NCBI GenBank assembly: GCA_013349695.1 | Contig: DUZD01000106.1 | Location: 1 to 8,389 of the forward strand | DNA length: 8,389 bases | From: Rhodospirillaceae bacterium | GTDB lineage: Bacteria; Pseudomonadota; Alphaproteobacteria; Rhodospirillales; 2-02-FULL-58-16 | Direction of reading: 5' to 3' | Shown here: piece after piece, positions 5,923 through 8,389 of the stretch | How the letters are laid out: every line of letters begins with the position of its first letter | Position numbering within the stretch: position 1 is the first letter of the stretch | Translations under genes and position numbers: made by a program | Notes under the pieces: generated by a model | The model's input: the letters and a program-made list of their open reading frames with translations, nothing else | Told to the model about the DNA's origin: nothing | Database searches by the model: none

Positions 5923-6702
5923 ATGACCGAAAGCAACGCCATAAATTGGATCGGCCTGTGGACCCTTTACCGGCGCGAGGTGTGGCGGTTCCTGAAGGTC
6001 TTCACCCAGACCCTGCTGGCGCCGATGATTACCACGCTCCTGTTCCTGGCCGTCTTCGCCCTCGCTCTCGGCAGGATATCGGAGGTCGTCGGCGGCGTCC
6101 CTTTCCTGGAATTCCTGGCGCCGGGCCTGGTCATGATGGCGATGGCCCAGAACTCCTTCGCCAACACCTCCTCGTCGATCCTTGTCGCCAAGGTCCAGGG
6201 CAACATCATCGACACCCTGATGCCGCCGTTCAGCGCCCATGAACTCACCTTGGGATTCGCCTTGGGCGGGACGACCCGTGGCGTCATGGTCGGCCTCGCG
6301 GTGGTGGCGGCGATGGCTTTTTTCGTGCCCCTCGGCGTGCATAGTTTCGGCTACGTCCTTTACCACGCCATTGCCGCCTCCTTGATGCTGTCGCTGTTGG
6401 GCATCATCGGCGGGATCTGGTCGGAAAAGTTCGATCATATCGCGGCGGTCACCAATTTCGTCATCGTGCCGTTGTCGTTCCTTTCCGGCACCTTTTATTC
6501 CATCGCCCGTTTGCCGGAGACCTTCAAGACCATCGCCTTTTTCAATCCTTTCTTCTACATGATCGACGGTTTCCGCTACGGTTTCATCGGCCATGCCGAT
6601 GGGTCGCTGGCGGTCGGGCTGTTGACGATGGCCGGTGTCAATTTGGGGCTGTGGCTGGTTTGCTACCGGATGTTCGCCAGCGGCTATAAACTGAAGGCTT
6701 GA
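5923..6702 (+). CDS. ABC-2 type transporter permease
   Basis: The 259-residue product is a six-helix membrane protein of the ABC-2 permease family (NodJ/YadH-like). Helices lie near residues 29-50, 60-80, 108-138, 142-166, 172-194 and 229-250. The family signature is seen as VPLSFLSGTFYSIARLPE (182-199) and NPFFYMIDGFRYG (208-220). REVWRF near 18-23 is the usual amphipathic entry into helix 1. Such permeases pair with a separate ATPase to export lipid-linked, polysaccharide or drug substrates. No ATPase is encoded in this window, so the substrate cannot be inferred. The ATG at 5923 was chosen because MTESNAINWIGLWTLYRREV matches the usual family start. The open frame extends upstream to a TTG at 5878, but that extension is not protein-like. 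The ribosome site is weak. Confidence 0.88.
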   Translation: MTESNAINWIGLWTLYRREVWRFLKVFTQTLLAPMITTLLFLAVFALALGRISEVVGGVPFLEFLAPGLVMMAMAQNSFANTSSSILVAKVQGNIIDTLMPPFSAHELTLGFALGGTTRGVMVGLAVVAAMAFFVPLGVHSFGYVLYHAIAASLMLSLLGIIGGIWSEKFDHIAAVTNFVIVPLSFLSGTFYSIARLPETFKTIAFFNPFFYMIDGFRYGFIGHADGSLAVGLLTMAGVNLGLWLVCYRMFASGYKLKA

Positions 6703-6721
6703 TCCTTGGGTGCTTGGCAAG

Positions 6722-6750
6722 TTGACTTTTAGGGAAAGGATTCGGATACT
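6722..6750 (+). promoter_or_regulatory. Sigma70-like promoter for argD-argF
   Basis: TTGACT (6722-6727, 5 of 6 consensus) and GATACT (6745-6750, 4 of 6) are separated by exactly 17 bases. Transcription would start near 6757, leaving a leader of about 64 bases before argD. The site begins 20 bases after the permease stop, so argD need not depend on read-through from the permease. Confidence 0.55.
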
Positions 6751-6765
6751 TTGCCGCTTTCCTGA

Positions 6766-6800
6766 CGGGCCGGCGCCAGTTTTCTGAACAGGCCGGCCCG
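6766..6800 (+). promoter_or_regulatory. GC-rich hairpin in the argD leader
   Basis: CGGGCCGGC (6766-6774) and GCCGGCCCG (6792-6800) form a perfect 9-bp stem. The loop contains a smaller CAG-TTTT-CTG stem (6777-6786). It lies between the promoter and the argD ribosome site. No T tract follows (AAGCATTTAG), so it is not a typical terminator. It could stabilise the messenger, bind a regulator or act as a protein-binding palindrome in DNA. Confidence 0.5.
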
Positions 6801-6820
6801 AAGCATTTAGAGGGGAAGCA

Positions 6821-8017
6821 ATGGCGGTTCCAGCGGTCATGCCCACTTACGCGCGCGCCGACGTCGCCTTCGAGAGAGGCGAGGGGGCCTATCTTTATGA
6901 CAGGGACGGCGGGCGCTTCCTGGATTTCGCCGCCGGTATCGCCGTCAATGTCCTCGGCCATTGCCATCCGCACTTGGTCGAGATCCTGAGGGCCCAGGCC
7001 GGCAAGCTTTGGCATACCTCCAACCTCTACCGCATCCCGGAGCAGGAGCGGCTGGCCGAGCGGCTGGTCGCCAACTCCTTCGCCGACACCGTGTTCTTCG
7101 CCAACTCCGGTGCCGAGGCCGTCGAGTGCGGCCTCAAGATGGTCCGCCGCCACTTCGACGAGGCCGGCGAACCCGGCCGCTACCGGGTGATCTGTTGCGA
7201 GGGCGCCTTCCACGGCCGGACGCTCGCCGCCATCGCCGCCGGCGGCCAGGAGAAGCATCTGGCCGGCTTCGACCCCGTGGTCGAGGGTTTCGACCAGGTG
7301 GCTTTCGGAAACCTCGACGAGACGCGCGCCGCCATCACCCCGGAGACCGCCGCTATCCTGGTCGAGCCGGTGCAGGGCGAAGGCGGGATCAAGCCGGCCT
7401 CCGCCGAGTACCTGAAAGGCCTGCGCCAGACCGCCGACGAATTCGGCCTGTTGCTGTTCTTCGACGAGGTGCAGTGCGGCATGGGGCGGACCGGCAAGCT
7501 CTTCGCCCATGAATGGGCCGGCGTCGCCCCCGACGTCATGGCGTTGGCCAAGGGCCTCGGCGGCGGCTTCCCGATCGGCGCCTGCCTGGCCACCGGCAAG
7601 GCGGCCGCCGCCCTGACCACGGGCAGCCACGGATCGACCTTTGGCGGCAACCCGCTGGCCATGAGTGTCGCCAATGGGGTTCTCGACGTGATCCTGAGCG
7701 ACGGGTTCCTGGGCCGCGTCAACGCTGTCGCCCGTTACCTGCGGCGGCGGCTCGAGGCCCTCGTCAAGGCCCAACCGAAGGTGCTCCTGGAAGTGCGGGG
7801 GGCGGGGCTGATGGTGGGGATCGTATGCGTCGTCGACAACCGTGGCCTGGTGGCGCGGCTTCTTGACGAAGGCTTGCTCTCGGTGGCCGCCGGCGGCAAC
7901 GTGGTGCGGCTGATGCCGCCGCTGATTATCGAGGAGCGGCACGTCGACGAGGCGCTGGAGATTCTTGATCGCTGTTGCCGGCAACTGGCCGCGGAAGCGG
8001 CGGAAAAGACGGGATGA
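6821..8017 (+). CDS. argD: Acetylornithine aminotransferase
   Basis: The 398-residue product is full length for ArgD, a class III PLP aminotransferase. It catalyses the reversible transamination of N-acetylglutamate semialdehyde with glutamate to give N-acetylornithine in cytoplasmic arginine synthesis. Key features are NSGAEA (95-100, phosphate-loop region), GAFHGRT (128-134), EPVQGEGG (182-189), FFDEVQCGMGRTG (213-225, with Asp215 contacting the PLP ring) and ALAKGLGGGFPIGA (241-254, with Lys244 as the Schiff-base lysine). GSTFGGNPLA follows at 271-280. Proteobacterial ArgD can also act in lysine synthesis as N-succinyldiaminopimelate aminotransferase. AGGGGA (6811-6816) gives a good ribosome site. 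The stop is separated from argF by one base, so the two are translated from one message. The gene is intact and its codons are strongly GC-rich. Confidence 0.93.
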   Translation: MAVPAVMPTYARADVAFERGEGAYLYDRDGGRFLDFAAGIAVNVLGHCHPHLVEILRAQAGKLWHTSNLYRIPEQERLAERLVANSFADTVFFANSGAEAVECGLKMVRRHFDEAGEPGRYRVICCEGAFHGRTLAAIAAGGQEKHLAGFDPVVEGFDQVAFGNLDETRAAITPETAAILVEPVQGEGGIKPASAEYLKGLRQTADEFGLLLFFDEVQCGMGRTGKLFAHEWAGVAPDVMALAKGLGGGFPIGACLATGKAAAALTTGSHGSTFGGNPLAMSVANGVLDVILSDGFLGRVNAVARYLRRRLEALVKAQPKVLLEVRGAGLMVGIVCVVDNRGLVARLLDEGLLSVAAGGNVVRLMPPLIIEERHVDEALEILDRCCRQLAAEAAEKTG

Positions 8018-8018
8018 G

Positions 8019-8389
8019 ATGAGCGAAATCAAGCATTTCATCGACCTCGACCGGCTCGACACCGCCACCTTGCGGCAAATCCTCGATATCGGCCAAGCCT
8101 TCAAGAGCGGCGAAAATTGCGGCCGGCCGCTGGCCGGCAAGACCCTGGTGATGATTTTCGAGAAGCCCTCGACCCGCACCCGCGTTTCGTTTCAGATCGG
8201 CATGCAGCAGCTCGGCGGCCAAACGGTGGTGCTGGGGGATAGGGATTCGCAGCTCGGCCGCGGCGAGACCATCGCCGACACGGCGCGGGTTTTGTCCCGC
8301 TACGCCGACGCCATCATGATCCGCACCGACGATGCCGGCAAACTCCTGGAAATGGAATCCCATTCTTCGGTGCCGGTGATCAACGGCCT
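8019..8389 (+). CDS. argF: Ornithine carbamoyltransferase, N-terminal part (runs off window)
   Basis: The first 123 codons are present and the gene continues past the window end. The protein condenses carbamoyl phosphate and ornithine to citrulline, working as a cytoplasmic trimer. The start is MSEIKHFIDLDRLDTATLRQ. FEKPSTRTRVSF contains the carbamoyl-phosphate-binding STRTR at residues 51-55. SQLGRGETIADTARVLSRY (77-95) and DAIMIRT (97-103) are also family-typical. The HPxQ and HCLP motifs would lie beyond the edge. The ATG at 8019 follows the argD TGA (8015-8017) after one base, so translational coupling is likely. An ATG at 8014 that overlaps the argD stop reads only ATG-AGA-TGA and is not the start. 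Confidence 0.93.
   Translation, partial: MSEIKHFIDLDRLDTATLRQILDIGQAFKSGENCGRPLAGKTLVMIFEKPSTRTRVSFQIGMQQLGGQTVVLGDRDSQLGRGETIADTARVLSRYADAIMIRTDDAGKLLEMESHSSVPVING

Noticed and set aside
6638..8179. Very long (513-codon) minus-strand frame opposite argD
   Set aside because: It is the GC-rich antisense shadow of argD and argF. Both plus-strand genes are unambiguous, and the antisense product has skewed composition.

Overview
The window looks like a chromosomal segment of a high-GC alphaproteobacterium, most likely in or near the Rhodospirillales. This is inferred from GC-rich codon use, the argD-argF pair behind an ABC-2 permease, and a chemoreceptor with an IGYGGMIH-type sensor region. No species can be named from the sequence alone.

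The window splits into two parts. The left part (1 to about 5870) is accessory and decaying. In order it holds: a truncated and probably frameshifted alpha/beta-hydrolase-like gene (minus strand, 66-427); a gene-free stretch with a possible insertion-sequence end and an AT-rich promoter region; an intact fatty acid cis/trans isomerase gene, cti (858-3227); a short spacer with a small possible leader ORF and two perfect 23-nt tandem repeats that look like the end of an IS21-type element; a methyl-accepting chemotaxis gene that has lost its N-terminus and carries an in-frame amber stop (about 3579-5137); an intact small ArsC/YfgD-type reductase gene on the minus strand (5219-5560); and a probably frameshifted remnant of an unrecognised gene (5582-5871).

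The right part (about 5920 to the end) is core-like and intact: an ABC-2 type permease, then argD (acetylornithine aminotransferase) and the first third of argF (ornithine carbamoyltransferase), with one base between argD and argF. A good sigma70-like promoter and a strong hairpin lie in front of argD. ArgD and ArgF act in arginine synthesis: ArgD makes N-acetylornithine, and ArgF carbamoylates ornithine to citrulline.

The most notable structure is around cti. A 38-nt sequence (35 of 38 identical) occurs in direct orientation on both sides of the gene, at 618-655 and 3541-3578. Each copy lies a short way outside a ...TGACA end resembling an insertion-sequence terminus, and the neighbouring genes on both sides are broken. 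The cti gene also has an AT-rich upstream region unlike the rest of the window. Together this suggests that cti, a membrane stress-adaptation enzyme, is an acquired cassette in a mobile-element-scarred locus. I found no wholly new system, but the cassette architecture and the unidentified remnant at 5582-5871 are worth checking.
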